From Teredinibacter franksiae (GTDB lineage Bacteria > Pseudomonadota > Gammaproteobacteria > Pseudomonadales > Cellvibrionaceae): 64,000 nt of DNA. The position numbers and the translations under genes are program-made. Below the pieces are notes generated by a model, which made no database searches, was not told the origin of the DNA, and saw only the letters and a list, made by a program, of their open reading frames with translations. The stretch is taken from assembly GCF_014218805.1 (NCBI RefSeq), contig NZ_JACJUV010000001.1, positions 1,366,001 through 1,430,000 of the forward strand. Direction: 5' to 3'. The first letter of the stretch is position 1. Each line of letters starts with the position of its first letter. Shown piece by piece: positions 7,602-16,943 of the stretch.

Positions 7602-9026
7602 CTAGCGGTTTCCGCTGTGGGCCCCTGAGTTACCGCTACTGCCACCACTGCGTGAGCGGGTATTATTACTTGACGAAGAACGCGTGCCTCCTGCCTTAGC
7701 GCCGCCACCTCGATTACCGGAATTACTACGAGACGGCTTATTCCCTTCTGAGGCACCCTGGCGACCTCCTCCAGTGTTTCGCCCCCTAGCCATGTCACCG
7801 GAACGCTGGCCATCATTGTGCCCAGTTTTTGCGTGTTTTGGTTTTTTCGGTCTTATTGGCCGGGTATCCAAACGAGACTCTGGCAATTCATGTACGGGGT
7901 CGAAGCCATCTACATATTCACGGGGAATTAATTTTTTAATCAAGCGTTCAATGCCGGCTAAACAATCAAATTCATCTGCGCTCACGAGCGATACCGCTTG
8001 GCCACTAGCCCCAGCCCGCCCTGTTCGACCAATTCGGTGTACATAATCCTCTGACACATTGGGTAAATCGAAATTTACCACCTGCGGTAACTGGTCTATA
8101 TCCAGGCCCCGAGCAGCAATATCGGTTGCGATCAATGCGCGAACTTTGCCTTGCTTAAAGTCCGCAAGTGCCTTGGTGCGTGCATTTTGGCTTTTATTAC
8201 CGTGAATAGCGGCCGCTTGTATACCCGCGTCTTCAAGATAGCGCGTAAGCTTATTGGCGCCGTGTTTAGTACGAGTGAATACCAACACTTGTCGCCAATT
8301 ATGGTGGCCAATAAGGTAGCTTAGCAGTGCCGGCTTACGCTTCTTATCTACCGGGTGTAGCAACTGCGCTACCGTAGTTGCGGTGGCGTTACGAGGCGTT
8401 ACCGAAAACTCCACTGGGTTATGAATAATGCCTTTGGCCAATGTACGAATTTCATCAGAAAACGTAGCCGAAAACAGTAAGTTTTGCCGCTTGGCGGGCA
8501 AAACAGCCAATATTTTTTTAATGTCGTGAATAAAACCCATATCCAACATGCGGTCGGCTTCATCCAACACCAGCACTTCCAAGTGATTAAACTTCACCGC
8601 ATTTTGCTGATACAAATCTAACAGTCGCCCAGGTGTAGCCACCAATATATCAACGCCACGGCGCAGGCGTATCATTTGTGGGTTTATTTTTACCCCACCA
8701 AACACCACTTCGCCGCGAATATGTGGAAGGTGCTTACTGTAGGTTTGCACGCTTTCATTTACTTGAGCCGCCAACTCACGGGTAGGCGTTAGAATAAGTG
8801 CGCGAACATGATTTCCACGAGTCGATTCACCCTTGCTCAGGAGCTGCAATATCGGCAAAGTAAAGCCCGCGGTTTTACCGGTGCCGGTTTGCGCAGCGGC
8901 CATGACATCACGGCCTTCTAACACAGCAGGAATGGCTTGGGCCTGAACAGGCGTTGGTGTTTCATAGCCCTGTTCGGCTACAGCTTTGGCAATGGGCTCG
9001 GACAAGCCCAGTTCAGAAAAATGCAT
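7602..9026 (-). CDS. rhlE: DEAD-box ATP-dependent RNA helicase, RhlE type
   Basis: 474 aa. Q-motif region ([13 protein letters not shown], about 20-32), motif I AQTGTGKT (~45), Ia PTRELAAQV, Ib TPGRL, II DEAD (~152), [18 protein letters not shown] (~328). The helicase core ends near 385 and is followed by a basic, Gly/Ser/Arg/Asn-rich disordered tail ([23 protein letters not shown]) typical of RhlE proteins, where it helps RNA binding. Role: ATP-driven RNA duplex unwinding in ribosome maturation and mRNA turnover. It is a housekeeping gene without evident link to the pectin genes. A strong inverted repeat lies upstream, between it and the GH3 gene. Confidence 0.93.
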   Translation of the reverse strand: MHFSELGLSEPIAKAVAEQGYETPTPVQAQAIPAVLEGRDVMAAAQTGTGKTAGFTLPILQLLSKGESTRGNHVRALILTPTRELAAQVNESVQTYSKHLPHIRGEVVFGGVKINPQMIRLRRGVDILVATPGRLLDLYQQNAVKFNHLEVLVLDEADRMLDMGFIHDIKKILAVLPAKRQNLLFSATFSDEIRTLAKGIIHNPVEFSVTPRNATATTVAQLLHPVDKKRKPALLSYLIGHHNWRQVLVFTRTKHGANKLTRYLEDAGIQAAAIHGNKSQNARTKALADFKQGKVRALIATDIAARGLDIDQLPQVVNFDLPNVSEDYVHRIGRTGRAGASGQAVSLVSADEFDCLAGIERLIKKLIPREYVDGFDPVHELPESRLDTRPIRPKKPKHAKTGHNDGQRSGDMARGRNTGGGRQGASEGNKPSRSNSGNRGGGAKAGGTRSSSSNNTRSRSGGSSGNSGAHSGNR

Positions 9027-9108
9027 AGATAGATAAACCTGATAGGAAAACGGCTTCTAGTTTGAGGCCGTACAAAGGGCGCGAAGTGTACAGGAATTGA
9101 TCAAGCAA

Positions 9109-9143
9109 TGCTTGCTTTGTTTTATAGGAAAACAAAGCAAGCA
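9109..9143. repeat. Perfect 15-bp inverted repeat between GH3 and rhlE
   Basis: TGCTTGCTTTGTTTT (9109-9123) and AAAACAAAGCAAGCA (9129-9143) pair without mismatch around the loop ATAGG. A second dyad, CAAGCA-A-TGCTTG (9103-9115), overlaps its left arm. It sits downstream of the GH3 gene and upstream of rhlE (both minus strand). The minus-strand reading has no T tract after the stem, so it may be a terminator of poor quality, an mRNA-end stabiliser or an rhlE leader structure. Confidence 0.6.
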
Positions 9144-9219
9144 CAGGCATTCATTTCGCCCGGAGCATCAACGGTACTCAAGGCTAAGCTGTCCGCCGGT
9201 AAAACTTAGCGCTAACGCT

Positions 9220-11763
9220 TCATGGTTGATAACTAAAGCTTGCCTGCTGACGAATATCTTGGACAGAGGCACCCACAAACACATTGAAAACCCCTGGCTC
9301 AACTAGCCAGCCTTTTGTTTTAATATCCCAGAAAGCCAAATCACGCTTACTTAGGTTGAGGATAACCGGCTTTTCTTCACCGGGATCAAGCCAGATTTTT
9401 TTAAAACCTTTCAATTCTTTTGCCGGGCGTTCAACACTGGCTTCAGCATCACCAAGGTATAACTGCACCACTTCCGCACCGCGGTAATCGCCCGTATTTT
9501 TAACCATGACGGTTACCGAAACAACATCTTTTTCAGGCGAAACATTTTGCCGTACATGCAACCCGCTGATCTCAAAGCTTGTATAGGAAAGGCCATGACC
9601 AAAAGGGAATATGGGCTGAATGTATTGTTTTTCAAACCAGCGATAGCCAATAAAAACGCCTTCTTTATACCGCGATTCAACCTCATTGTAATCGTTTAAA
9701 GCGATGGGCGCCGTATGCTCATATTTTACGGGCAGTGTAATGGGCATTTTTCCACTCGGGTTTAATTCACCCAGCAGCATGCGCGCATAGGCATTACCGG
9801 CTTCCATGCCACCGTACCAGCCCCAAACAATCGCTGGCGCTGCCTCGGCCCAAGGCATTTCAACGGCGGAACCAGCAACAATAAAGACAATAGTCTTAGC
9901 ATTAACCCCCAACAGGTTGGCAATAACCTCATCCTGGTTACCGGGAAGCGTCATATCAGAACGATCCTGCCCCTCACGATCATAATCGTGATTTAAACCA
10001 GCAAAATAAATCACCGCGTCGGCGGTTTTTGCAGCGGCAAGATATTCTTCTTTGCTCGCTACTTTCAGACCCGGAGCTTCCCAACCCAAAGTGAATTGCT
10101 GCGATCCGTCGTACCGCAGCAGGAACTTGTAAGCCTTACCCGCTTCCAGTTGCAGCGGTATGGCTCTCTGCACATCGGATTCCGACTCAAAACGAATAAC
10201 CGATTGACCATCCACCAGAAAGTCCACTTTACCTGCCGCTTTTAACTGCAGTAAATGCTCACCGGTTTCGAGTGGGACAATGGTAGCCGCAAAATTAATA
10301 TGTTGTTTTTCTTCACCTTCGACACGGTAATGAGAAGAGGGCCACTGGTTGTGGCTTTTGTATTGGCTATGCTCAAGGTCATGAAAAAAATGGATCTGCC
10401 ACGCGGGTGTGCCAGACCCACCGTGACGAGTGGAAATATAATCGCTGGCAATGGCCTTTAATTCTGTATCACCTGTAGCCCGCATATAATCAATTTCTAC
10501 ATCTTCACCCAATGCGTTACGTAAACCTTGCAGGGGCGTGACTTCGTAGCTCGACTTAACCTGAGACGATCCGCCACCGCGACCATGAGCCAAGTTTGCA
10601 TTGGGGCCCAGCACTAAAACTCGCTTTAACCGCGGTTTTTCCAGAGGTAAAACTTGGTTTTTGTTCTGTAGTAGTACAATCCCTTGCTCGATAATCTTGC
10701 GGGCAATTTGATGGTGTTTTTCCGTATTGCGCTCACCGGTTTTTCGCGCAGGATCCATCATGCCTATTCGCAGTTGCAAACCCAGAATACGGCGCACTTT
10801 TTCATCGACAACAGACTCAGCAATATTGCCCTGCTTTACTTCCTCTAGAAGTGCATCCGCAAAATAGTATTCGCCGTATGTCGGCACACGGGTACCCATT
10901 TCCACATCAAGCCCATTCATGGCGGCATCAAAGGTATTGATATCCACATGCCAATCGGTGAGCAGTACGCCATCAAAGCCCCACTCGCCCTTAAGAATAT
11001 CGTTGACCAACATTTTGTTTTGGTTAGCATTAATACCGTCAACCCGGTTGTAACCGCCCATTATCGAAAGCGCACCTCCCTCTTTCACGGCGGCTTCAAA
11101 CGCCGGTAAATACACCTCCCTCAACGTTCTCTCATCCGGCTTGGCATCAACTGTCCAACGTTCTAGCTCCTGAGTATTTAAGGCGTAATGTTTTACACAG
11201 GCAGCAACATCGTTATCCTGTATGGCTTGGACAATGGGCGACACTAGGGCTGCAGCCAGAAAGGGGTCTTCACCTAGGTACTCAAAATTTCGCCCGTAGG
11301 TAGGTAAACGCGCTAAATTAACACCGGGGCCAAGGATAATATCTTTTTCTCGATGACGCGCTTCTGCACCCAATACGCCGCCATGCAGACGTGCAACTTC
11401 TGGATCCCAGCTGGCCGCTGTCGCCGTCAGTGGTGGCAGATAAGTCGCAAAATCAGTTGTCCAGTTGGCGGACTCCCAGCTATCGCGCGATATTTCCTCG
11501 CGCACACCGTGAGGGCCATCGCTCATACGCATTTCAGCGATACCCAGGCGCTCTACACCGGCAACCGAGAATTTACTGTTGGCATGCAATAATGAAATTT
11601 TTTCTTCGAGCGTTAGCTCACTCAATAGCCTAGCGACTTCGGCTCTAATCAACTGCTCGCTACTACGAGAACCGTGTGGTTTTGCCGAATCAACGCGACG
11701 ATTACGGTCGGAACAGGAAACCACTAGCAGCATACTAATCATTAAACTAAACACTTTATTCAT
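9220..11763 (-). CDS. GH3 beta-glycosidase with PA14 insert, lipoprotein
   Basis: 847 aa. Signal segment MNKVFSLMISMLLVVSCSD has a lipobox (VVSC), so the enzyme is probably outer-membrane anchored. GH3 N-terminal barrel with KHYALNTQE, then GFDGVLLTDWHVD (about 265-278), where the Asp of TDW is the expected nucleophile. The alpha/beta sandwich is interrupted by a PA14-like insert at about 410-545 (WQIHFFHDLEHSQY, LRYDGSQQFTLGWEAPG). A fibronectin-III-like C-terminal domain follows (GAEVVQLYLGD). Substrate could be beta-glucosides, xylosides or arabinosides; sequence alone does not decide. ATG 11763 is preferred to the TTG two codons upstream because AAGG is correctly spaced from it. Confidence 0.92.
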   Translation of the reverse strand: MNKVFSLMISMLLVVSCSDRNRRVDSAKPHGSRSSEQLIRAEVARLLSELTLEEKISLLHANSKFSVAGVERLGIAEMRMSDGPHGVREEISRDSWESANWTTDFATYLPPLTATAASWDPEVARLHGGVLGAEARHREKDIILGPGVNLARLPTYGRNFEYLGEDPFLAAALVSPIVQAIQDNDVAACVKHYALNTQELERWTVDAKPDERTLREVYLPAFEAAVKEGGALSIMGGYNRVDGINANQNKMLVNDILKGEWGFDGVLLTDWHVDINTFDAAMNGLDVEMGTRVPTYGEYYFADALLEEVKQGNIAESVVDEKVRRILGLQLRIGMMDPARKTGERNTEKHHQIARKIIEQGIVLLQNKNQVLPLEKPRLKRVLVLGPNANLAHGRGGGSSQVKSSYEVTPLQGLRNALGEDVEIDYMRATGDTELKAIASDYISTRHGGSGTPAWQIHFFHDLEHSQYKSHNQWPSSHYRVEGEEKQHINFAATIVPLETGEHLLQLKAAGKVDFLVDGQSVIRFESESDVQRAIPLQLEAGKAYKFLLRYDGSQQFTLGWEAPGLKVASKEEYLAAAKTADAVIYFAGLNHDYDREGQDRSDMTLPGNQDEVIANLLGVNAKTIVFIVAGSAVEMPWAEAAPAIVWGWYGGMEAGNAYARMLLGELNPSGKMPITLPVKYEHTAPIALNDYNEVESRYKEGVFIGYRWFEKQYIQPIFPFGHGLSYTSFEISGLHVRQNVSPEKDVVSVTVMVKNTGDYRGAEVVQLYLGDAEASVERPAKELKGFKKIWLDPGEEKPVILNLSKRDLAFWDIKTKGWLVEPGVFNVFVGASVQDIRQQASFSYQP

Positions 11764-12175
11764 ATTCAATACCTTAGGGAACCGCTGATCAAGTCTAAGC
11801 GCCTCGGGTTGTTATGTATTTTCACCCTCAACACGCAGGGCAGGCTGGCTACCTAGATGGATGGATGTAAGTAACGCGAGCACGTTTGAACTTTTACCCC
11901 CCGAAGCAGCGAACCAACAGAAAACACGTGTAAGCAACACAAGTCTAAAAGCCGCTTCGTACACGCCCTGCAGCTCATAACCACATCATTAAATGTCTGC
12001 TGAAGCATACGCAACGAAGTTCACCTCGTAGCAGCGGAGCCCAGTTTACGCAGAGGTCACTAAGCTTGGCTTAGAAGCCCTCTAAGTGGCCGTGGTGTTC
12101 CGCTTCGCCCCTAAAGCACGTTATGATTATCGCTGAGATAATACCAATTCGCAGGTAAGCATAAAGGGAGACGTT
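11764..12175. other. Intergenic region between divergent GH3 and TerB-like genes
   Basis: 412 bp holding the divergent promoters of the two genes. I see no ORF with a plausible ribosome-binding site, no strong hairpin and no TTGG...CCAA operator here. AAAGGGAGACGTT just before position 12176 is a good Shine-Dalgarno sequence for the TerB-like gene. Confidence 0.5.
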
Positions 12176-12709
12176 ATGCACATTCTTATTGCCGCCATCA
12201 CCGCCATTGGGGGTTTAATCTGGGCCCTCTATCGGCTGCAAAACTCAGGCTTTGACCTTAACGCTTTTAACCCGTTCTATTGGGCTAGGCGCCGCGAATG
12301 GGAAAAGAAACTTGGTACTAAACCCATACATCGCTTAGAAAACTCAATGGAGGCAGCCGCTCTGCTAGTCGTAGCCATGGCACGCCTCGAAGGTGAGGTT
12401 ACTCGAGAGCACAAACAGGAGGTGATTCAACAGTTCACTGAAGAGTTTGGCATCAGCGAAAGCGCCGCCACCGAAATGTTCGCAGTAGCGTCGCATATGC
12501 TCAGCGACGTGTTTAACATTATAGAAGAAGTTAAAAATGTGCTGGCCCCCAGCGTTGAACAATACGAAACGCGACACAAAGAAACGCTTTTATCTATGCT
12601 AGAAAAAGCATCCACGAGCGAAGGCAAGCCAAACAACGAGCAGCAGGCCCTTCTAAATGCCGTTAAATGTGAATTGAATAAAGTGCCTGAAGAAGCGAAA
12701 AATTGGTAG
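12176..12709 (+). CDS. TerB-like membrane-anchored protein
   Basis: 177 aa. One N-terminal transmembrane helix (LIAAITAIGGLIWALYRL), a short linker with an aromatic-rich patch (NPFYWARRREWEKK), then an all-alpha domain (about 55-165) that resembles TerB: LLVVAMARLEGEVTREH, a partial acidic metal-binding pattern, and EFGISESAATEMF. TerB proteins bind divalent metal and are often called tellurite-resistance related, but no ter operon is present, so that name should not be read as function here. Its ribosome-binding site (GGGAG) is strong. It is a single gene, divergent from GH3 and convergent with the DUF885 gene. Confidence 0.7.
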   Translation: MHILIAAITAIGGLIWALYRLQNSGFDLNAFNPFYWARRREWEKKLGTKPIHRLENSMEAAALLVVAMARLEGEVTREHKQEVIQQFTEEFGISESAATEMFAVASHMLSDVFNIIEEVKNVLAPSVEQYETRHKETLLSMLEKASTSEGKPNNEQQALLNAVKCELNKVPEEAKNW

Positions 12710-12989
12710 GCTCCGTCCGCCTCCAGAGGAATAGATTGCGTAGACTCCCACATTCGCAGATATGACCGAGATTTGAGCCTTATTTAAGTACACCTCTATT
12801 ACTTGATTTTAACCTCTGCGTAACCTAGCAGGTGTAAGGCGGACTGCGCAACGGAAGGCTGGTTGCCTTTCCAAGCAGGCCAACTCTGCAATAAAGTTTG
12901 CCAGACCACGCCCTTCGGGGCCAAAAGTAATCAATACAGTACCCTTAAGCTCACTTAATGGTAAGTGTGACATTAAAGCTGTTGTTGAG

Positions 12990-14840
12990 CTAAAGCTGCG
13001 CTTCCACCCATTTATCAACCCGCCGCTCAAGAAGACTCAAGGGCAATGCACCCCCTCCCAAAACCGTGTCATGAAACCCTTTAATCTCAAATTTATCACC
13101 CAGCCTTAATTTAGCCTGTTTACGCAAACGCAAAATTTCGATCATGCCAATTTTGTAGGCCGTCGCTTGCCCCGGCAGAACAAAATAGCGGTTTACCTCG
13201 GCTCTGATTTTTGCAAGCGGCTGAGGAGAGTTCGCCGCAAAATAATCTATTGCCTGCTGTTCACTCCAGCCTTTTGCATGAATACCCGTATCTAATACCA
13301 AGCGAATCGATCGCCACATCTCAGTCGTTAAACGGCCAAAATCCGAATATACATCCTGATAAGTATTAGGCATTTCTTTGGCGAGGTACTCCGTATAGAG
13401 TGCCCAGCCTTCCACATAGGCTGTGGTTTTTTCGTAATCTGCCTGTCGGCGAAATTTGGGTATTCCCTCCAACTCCTGAGCAATGGCGATCTGCATATGA
13501 TGACCGGGCAGCGCTTCGTGATAGGCCACTACTTCCAGCATATTTTTCGCCATCGCACTCATATCGGAAAGGTGGGTATAAAAAGCGCCAGAACGTTTGC
13601 CATCCGGCGAGCTTGGATAATAATGCTGAGGGGCGCCGTCCTGCTCACGAAAGGCTTCTACACGTTTTACCACAACATCGGCTTTCGGCAATAACCCGAA
13701 ATAATTAGGCAACTCGCGCTTAATGTTATTCACGACCGCCGTTGCTTTATCCAGGTACGCCTGACGCCCTTCATCGGTATTGGGGTAATAAAAGCGTTCG
13801 TCGTCTTTACTATCGCGCAGCAGTACAAAAAACTCACTTAAGCTACCTTTAAACCCCGCGGTTTCTTTAAGTGCAACCATTTCGCTGCGCAGTCTTTCAA
13901 CCTCACTCAAACCCAGTTCATGAATGGCTTCAGCCGTTAACTCTGTAGACGTAATCTTTTTAAGTTGATGCGCGTAAAAAGCTTCTCCGTCTACAAGCGC
14001 ACGCACCCCTTGGGGTGATTCGCTGGCATTCTTCTTATCCCCCAGCAGAAACACAATAATGGATTGCGCAGCTGGTTGGAATTCATTTAGTAATGCTACT
14101 TTTGCGTCCGCCAATAACAAGTCTGCCGCACCTCGAGACAACTGTTTACTGTCTACCAGTGCGGCGACTTTTGTTTCGGCGTCGGCCCAAAGGGGCGCAG
14201 GATTACCCGTTGTATCAAATGGCGTACCGGTTAGTAATTTCTGTGTTTGCTCTATCACTATGTCATAGGTGAATCGAGGGGGCCGTATGTTTTTCTCAGC
14301 GGCAACTTCGGTTCGGGTTAAAAATTGCCTATACGCCTTGGCGATAGCGGAAATGCGCGCAATATAGGCTTGCATATCCGCTTCGCTTTCAACTTTGTGA
14401 TAGTTCATTAAAAAGGTAGGCAAAAACGCGTGGACACCGGCCATTTGTTCAAACAAATAGTCGTGCTCCCAAAAGCGTGCCCCTTCTTTTTCTATTCCGT
14501 AATTGTATACCCATGTATCGTAGGATGTTTTGGCTTCGTCGTTGAGTTTGGCATACTCGAAATCGCTCTGCAGAATACGGACAGTCGCCGCCAGCCATTT
14601 CAGCTGTTGATGCTTAGCTGACAAGGAGAAATCATCAATTTCATCGTAACGGTGTTTACTTCCCTGCGCTGTCAGCTCGACTGGACTAAAATGCAGTTTT
14701 TCGTCATAGCGCTTCTCTAGCCATTTGTTCAATTTATCGCTTTCAGTAACCAATACCGGCTCTTGAACAGTTGGTTCAGGGCTTTTTCCTGAACACGCGA
14801 AAAGCCCAAGTATCAGCAACAGAAAATAGTACTTTTTCAT
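12990..14840 (-). CDS. DUF885 family lipoprotein, putative metallopeptidase
   Basis: 616 aa. MKKYYFLLLILGLFACSG is a lipoprotein signal with lipobox LFAC. The DUF885 signature YHEALPGHHMQ (around residue 440), followed by VEGWALYTEYLAKEM (about 467), gives a His-Glu-x5-His-His plus downstream Glu arrangement consistent with a zinc peptidase. No substrate is known from the sequence. The translation-initiation site is odd: nine G residues (14841-14849 on the plus strand as C) lie directly before the ATG and form part of the Shine-Dalgarno sequence. It is probably unrelated to pectin use. Confidence 0.87.
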   Translation of the reverse strand: MKKYYFLLLILGLFACSGKSPEPTVQEPVLVTESDKLNKWLEKRYDEKLHFSPVELTAQGSKHRYDEIDDFSLSAKHQQLKWLAATVRILQSDFEYAKLNDEAKTSYDTWVYNYGIEKEGARFWEHDYLFEQMAGVHAFLPTFLMNYHKVESEADMQAYIARISAIAKAYRQFLTRTEVAAEKNIRPPRFTYDIVIEQTQKLLTGTPFDTTGNPAPLWADAETKVAALVDSKQLSRGAADLLLADAKVALLNEFQPAAQSIIVFLLGDKKNASESPQGVRALVDGEAFYAHQLKKITSTELTAEAIHELGLSEVERLRSEMVALKETAGFKGSLSEFFVLLRDSKDDERFYYPNTDEGRQAYLDKATAVVNNIKRELPNYFGLLPKADVVVKRVEAFREQDGAPQHYYPSSPDGKRSGAFYTHLSDMSAMAKNMLEVVAYHEALPGHHMQIAIAQELEGIPKFRRQADYEKTTAYVEGWALYTEYLAKEMPNTYQDVYSDFGRLTTEMWRSIRLVLDTGIHAKGWSEQQAIDYFAANSPQPLAKIRAEVNRYFVLPGQATAYKIGMIEILRLRKQAKLRLGDKFEIKGFHDTVLGGGALPLSLLERRVDKWVEAQL

Positions 14841-14849
14841 CCCCCCCCC
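14841..14849 (-). promoter_or_regulatory. Nine-G homopolymer serving as ribosome-binding site
   Basis: The minus-strand reading is GAAGGGGGGGGGATG. The poly-G tract both supplies the Shine-Dalgarno bases and sets their spacing to the ATG at 14840. Length change by slippage would alter translation of the DUF885 lipoprotein. Confidence 0.45.
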
Positions 14850-14860
14850 TTCTGATTAAG

Positions 14861-16837
14861 TTATAACGACAGTTTTCTCGAAAGAACCGCAGCCCAACCA
14901 CCGCCACTGGCCATATTGAGTTCTATTTTTTGACCCGCTTTAACACTGACGTTATTAAGTCTGTAATCTTCAGCAAATTGAACCGTATTAACGCCATCGA
15001 CAAAGCTTTGCATCCGGTAATCGCCACTGATCAGGAATGATAAATCCACCGTCAACTTTCGTCCATGCTCATTGGTCATTGCCCCCAAATACCAGGTATC
15101 GCCGCTTCTACGCGCAACCACAATAAATTCACCCACCTCCCCGGCAAGCACTTGGGTCTCATCCCAAACACTGGGAAACTGCGCGATAAACTCAGCCACT
15201 TCGGGTTCACGCAAATAGCTGGAGGGCGAATCGCACAGCATTTGCAACGCGCTTTCATACACCGCATACATCGCTACTTGATGCGCACGCGTGCCTAAAC
15301 TCATCGGCCGGAAGTGATTAACCTGGTGGTTCCAAGGGTTGGCATTGCGCATAGCACCTGGAGTGAAATCCATCGGCCCTGCAACCATTCGAATAAACGG
15401 TAAAGTTACGTTATGACGAGGAGTAACATCTGTGCTCCATTTATTGTTTTCGTTACCCTTAACACCTTCGTAGGTCATCACATTGGGGTAGGCTCGACGC
15501 AATCCGGCGGGCTTAAAACCACCATGGTAATCCACCAGTAATTTATGTTTAGCCGCTTCTTTCGCTATTTTAGTGTAATAGTTCACCATTTGTTGATCAG
15601 CGCGCTGCATAAAATCTACTTTAATCCCGGCAACACCCCATTCGCCCCAGGCTCTAAGAATATTGCTGTAATCCTTGTCCAACGGTTTCCACAGCGCCCA
15701 CAAAATAATGCCGACTTTTTTTTCTTTGCCATAGCGAATTAATTCATGCACATCCAATTCAGGGTTAGCTGCGAGAAGGTTTGTAGTTGAAACTGTCCAG
15801 CCTTCATCCAGAATGACATATTCAAGACCGTACTTGGCAGCAAAATCTATATAGTATTTATACGTAGCGGTATTCAATCCGTTTTTGAAATCAACACCGT
15901 AGAGGTTACTAGCATTGTACCAATCCCATGCAATACGGCCGGGCTTGATCCAACTTGTATCTTCAATTTTATTCTCTCTAGAGAGTAGATAGACCAGTTG
16001 GCTTTCAACCAGGTCAGTGGCCTGATCACTGATGACCGCTATACGCCAGGGAAAGCTGCGGTTGCCGTTTGTTTCGGCAATATGTTTGTGGTACTTCACC
16101 ACCTCGTTTCGATCTTCACTACCTTCCTTGGGCATTGCGCTTTTAACAACACCAGGAAAACCCGCACGAAAGCCATCTCCAGCCGTACCAAACAAAAATA
16201 GGCCCGGGTAATCGAATAAATCGGCTTCGGTAATAACAATATTAATACCCGCTGGGGTTTTAGCGTAGGCAGGTAGTGAGGCGAAGCGTTTTTTAGCAAT
16301 GTCGCCCACCTTCAACGGCAGGTAGTGCCGCTCGAAATGCGAAATAAAGGTATCTTCTTCAGGGAAAAGCGTTTCACTATTTTGCGGGAAATTAAACTCA
16401 GCTATTTCTTTTTCGACGACTATATCAACAGCCTTTTCCCCTACTATTCGATAGCCGATACCATCGTTAAAAGCCCTGAATTCAAGCCCCCAGCGGTTAT
16501 CAAAACGTAAACTCAATTGATTGTAGTGCTCATGAACCTCTGCCGATTTATGCTTAACTACGGGTTCAATAGTTCGATTTACACTGGAGGCGAGCGTCGT
16601 ATCCAGCTTACCTGCCCTAAATACCGATTTTGCGCCCTTTAGTTTTAAATCTACTCGGCTGGGTAAGAATACCGCCTGATTTTTGTAGCTAATAGCCCAG
16701 CGAACGCCGTTTTCGACATTTATGCTCATTCGAATATCACCATCAGGTGAGGTTAGCGTGTGGTCGCCAGCCAAAGCAAGTGCAGGAAAAAAGAGGACGA
16801 ATACAGAGAGAAGGGCTGCGATAGGGTGATATTTCAT
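14861..16837 (-). CDS. GH97 glycosidase, secreted, retaining-type (alpha-galactosidase-like)
   Basis: 658 aa. A signal peptide (LLSVFVLFFPALALA, cleaved after ALA near residue 23) precedes an N-terminal beta-sandwich, a (beta/alpha)8 barrel and a C-terminal beta domain. Family GH97 features: WIKPGRIAWDWYNASN, EYVILDEGW, GIKVDFMQRADQ (about 405) and MTYEGVKGNE (about 455), MDFTPGAM. In GH97 the enzymes with Asp in the KVDF motif (as in Bacteroides BtGH97b) are retaining alpha-galactosidases, whereas SusB-type inverting alpha-glucosidases use Glu elsewhere; the Asp here points to the former. It could trim galactose side chains of plant polysaccharides, which is inference. GGGA lies about 8 nt before ATG 16837. 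Confidence 0.9.
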   Translation of the reverse strand: MKYHPIAALLSVFVLFFPALALAGDHTLTSPDGDIRMSINVENGVRWAISYKNQAVFLPSRVDLKLKGAKSVFRAGKLDTTLASSVNRTIEPVVKHKSAEVHEHYNQLSLRFDNRWGLEFRAFNDGIGYRIVGEKAVDIVVEKEIAEFNFPQNSETLFPEEDTFISHFERHYLPLKVGDIAKKRFASLPAYAKTPAGINIVITEADLFDYPGLFLFGTAGDGFRAGFPGVVKSAMPKEGSEDRNEVVKYHKHIAETNGNRSFPWRIAVISDQATDLVESQLVYLLSRENKIEDTSWIKPGRIAWDWYNASNLYGVDFKNGLNTATYKYYIDFAAKYGLEYVILDEGWTVSTTNLLAANPELDVHELIRYGKEKKVGIILWALWKPLDKDYSNILRAWGEWGVAGIKVDFMQRADQQMVNYYTKIAKEAAKHKLLVDYHGGFKPAGLRRAYPNVMTYEGVKGNENNKWSTDVTPRHNVTLPFIRMVAGPMDFTPGAMRNANPWNHQVNHFRPMSLGTRAHQVAMYAVYESALQMLCDSPSSYLREPEVAEFIAQFPSVWDETQVLAGEVGEFIVVARRSGDTWYLGAMTNEHGRKLTVDLSFLISGDYRMQSFVDGVNTVQFAEDYRLNNVSVKAGQKIELNMASGGGWAAVLSRKLSL

Positions 16838-16943
16838 TGCATGTCCCGCGTTGTCTTTATTGTTTGAATTCGGGCCTACTTTCTAGCAGACCCCAATTCT
16901 AATCTAGAGCGGGGATTATCGCAGCAACGGCGGCAAGAGAGTG

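Noticed and set aside
12176..12709. Tellurite resistance function for the TerB-like gene
   Set aside because: No terACDEZ genes nearby; the fold alone does not show tellurite resistance.
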